Below, piece after piece: positions 6,039-6,703 of a stretch of 6,703 nt of DNA (positions are counted from its first letter, which is position 1; each line of letters begins with the position of its first letter). Below the pieces are notes generated by a model. That model ran no database searches and was not told where the DNA came from. It saw only the letters and a program-made list of their open reading frames with translations. Origin of the DNA: Planctomycetota bacterium (GTDB lineage: Bacteria; Planctomycetota; Phycisphaerae; UBA1845); assembly GCA_022566435.1 (NCBI GenBank), contig JADFIX010000215.1, forward strand, positions 1-6,703. Direction: 5' to 3'. A program made the translations under genes and the position numbers.

Positions 6039-6126
6039 GTTCGTTATCATGGTGTAAATCAACCGAGGTTCGGCACATTTCCACGACGAACAGGCGAGGT
6101 GCAGCAGTGGCTTCCTCAGGGTTCAT
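6025..6126 (-). other. Possible start of a gene downstream of the solute-binding protein, broken
   Basis: An ATG at 6126, eleven bases after the stop of the solute-binding protein gene, opens 33 codons beginning MNPEEATAAPRLFVV and ending in TGA at 6025-6027, inside the receiver fragment. In such importers a permease or ATPase gene often follows closely, so this could be the first 20-30 codons of one, cut at about 6039-6060. There is no Shine-Dalgarno sequence and I recognise no family. It may be nothing. Confidence 0.2.
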
Positions 6127-6137
6127 CACGTGTCGTT

Positions 6138-6703
6138 CTACCTAACGCTCGCCTCGTAGAGGTCAATAAGCTCCTGCATTTTCTCGTTGAAATCCACGTC
6201 GATCTCGGTCGAGATGACGTAGTCGAGTCCAGCTTGCCTGCGGTGTTCCAGCTTTGTCCGGCCCCAGTCGGTCACGTCGACGCGCATGGTTGGGTACGGT
6301 GTTCGCCTAGAGCCGTAGTACACATGGAATGCGGTTTGCCCTTCTTGGGAAAGCAGCCAGTTGGTCAGCAATCGCGCAGCATTGGGGTGTGGGGCACGGT
6401 CCATGATGTTGATCGCTCGATTGCCCGTGCCTACGTTAATCCTGCCGCCTTCCTTCCAAGTGGTGAACTTGTCCTTGAAGTTACCGAGCGGCGCTCCCAA
6501 TTGACTCAGGGCATCCGCGTCCTCGTCGGTACCCATACCCAGGAAGAGGCCTATGTCGAAGGCGCCGAAAGCAAGTTGATCGAGGATGATTTTGGCATCG
6601 GTAAGAAAGGTGGGTTCCATCTCCGCGTAGAAACGCTCAAACCATTCCCTCCCGATTTTCGGGTGGATGAAGAAGTCCGTCGTCCCGCCGCGGATCGCAG
6701 TGG
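6138..6703 (-). CDS. ABC transporter extracellular solute-binding protein (AfuA/FbpA-like), partial
   Basis: C-terminal 187 residues of a periplasmic solute-binding protein of the type often annotated as iron(III) ABC transporter substrate-binding protein. The frame is open to the right edge, so the signal peptide and first lobe are outside the window; ATG 6620 is internal. Typical features are the strand GAFDIGLFLG, the family-like GNRAINIMDRAPHPNAARLL, and NWLLSQEGQTAFHVYYGSRR, a C-terminal helix-and-loop pattern of this family (NAA...FL.S.EGQ). The end, ELIDLYEASVR, is a normal C-terminal helix. I do not see the adjacent tyrosine pair used for iron in FbpA at the expected place, so the substrate is open (iron chelate, organophosphate, polyamine or other small solute). 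The permease and ATPase genes would be expected downstream on the minus strand, but the sequence there breaks into the receiver fragment. Confidence 0.85.
   Translation of the reverse strand, partial: TAIRGGTTDFFIHPKIGREWFERFYAEMEPTFLTDAKIILDQLAFGAFDIGLFLGMGTDEDADALSQLGAPLGNFKDKFTTWKEGGRINVGTGNRAINIMDRAPHPNAARLLTNWLLSQEGQTAFHVYYGSRRTPYPTMRVDVTDWGRTKLEHRRQAGLDYVISTEIDVDFNEKMQELIDLYEASVR

Noticed and set aside
5775..6062. Minus-strand frame of 95 codons over the receiver fragment
   Set aside because: The plus strand encodes an obvious receiver domain here; the minus frame is its shadow.
6134..6146. Integron attC-like heptamers (GTTRRRY/RYYYAAC) at the end of the solute-binding protein gene
   Set aside because: One ACCTAAC heptamer is present, but I find no partner core site or attC-like fold around the regulator fragment, and no integrase.
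1..6703. tRNA, rRNA, CRISPR arrays, transposases, phage genes, riboswitches
   Set aside because: Looked for by eye on both strands; no repeat-spacer pattern, cloverleaf, conserved rRNA or transposase motifs were seen.

Overview
The window looks like a GC-rich planctomycete (Planctomycetota, possibly the Phycisphaerae side), most likely a metagenome contig. The main reason is a pair of membrane proteins that open with the zinc ribbon C-x2-CGY-[ND]-L-x-GL...RCPECG, a signature seen again and again in that phylum. A C-terminal processing peptidase with a long Lys/Asp/Glu linker fits the same assignment. This is inference from family knowledge; there is no rRNA in the window to confirm it.

Layout. 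From 76 to about 5790 every supported gene is on the minus strand. In transcription order (right to left) they are: an S41 C-terminal processing peptidase lacking its N-terminus (4787-5794) with a clear intrinsic terminator at 4716-4754; a methyltransferase-like member of the uroporphyrinogen decarboxylase family (3677-4669) with its own candidate promoter; ndk, nucleoside diphosphate kinase (3149-3610), followed 21 bp later by a small cupin (2774-3127); two zinc-ribbon membrane proteins (1708-2673 and 846-1535); and a flavin nitroreductase of the iodotyrosine deiodinase type (76-744). Several starts are moved inward from the longest frame because a Shine-Dalgarno sequence sits in front of an internal GTG or ATG.

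The right end (5784-6703) is different. A receiver domain of a response regulator is encoded on the plus strand from 5784 and loses its homology after residue 85 (about 6038). Its first codons overlap the point where the S41 peptidase is cut inside its PDZ domain. Beyond it, a solute-binding protein of an ABC importer lies on the minus strand (6138-6703) and runs off the window. So two genes are broken at two nearby points, and a roughly 250-bp regulator fragment lies between unrelated neighbours. This is either a real rearrangement scar or an assembly or amplification chimera; the sequence alone cannot decide.

Functionally this is mostly a set of independent housekeeping and accessory genes, not one pathway. 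ndk plus cupin is the only tight pair. I found no CRISPR array, tRNA, rRNA, transposase or recognisable new multi-gene system. The points most worth a look are the mosaic right end, the conserved substrate-lid triad of the deiodinase-like enzyme, and the H-x-C...C zinc motif of the UroD-family protein.
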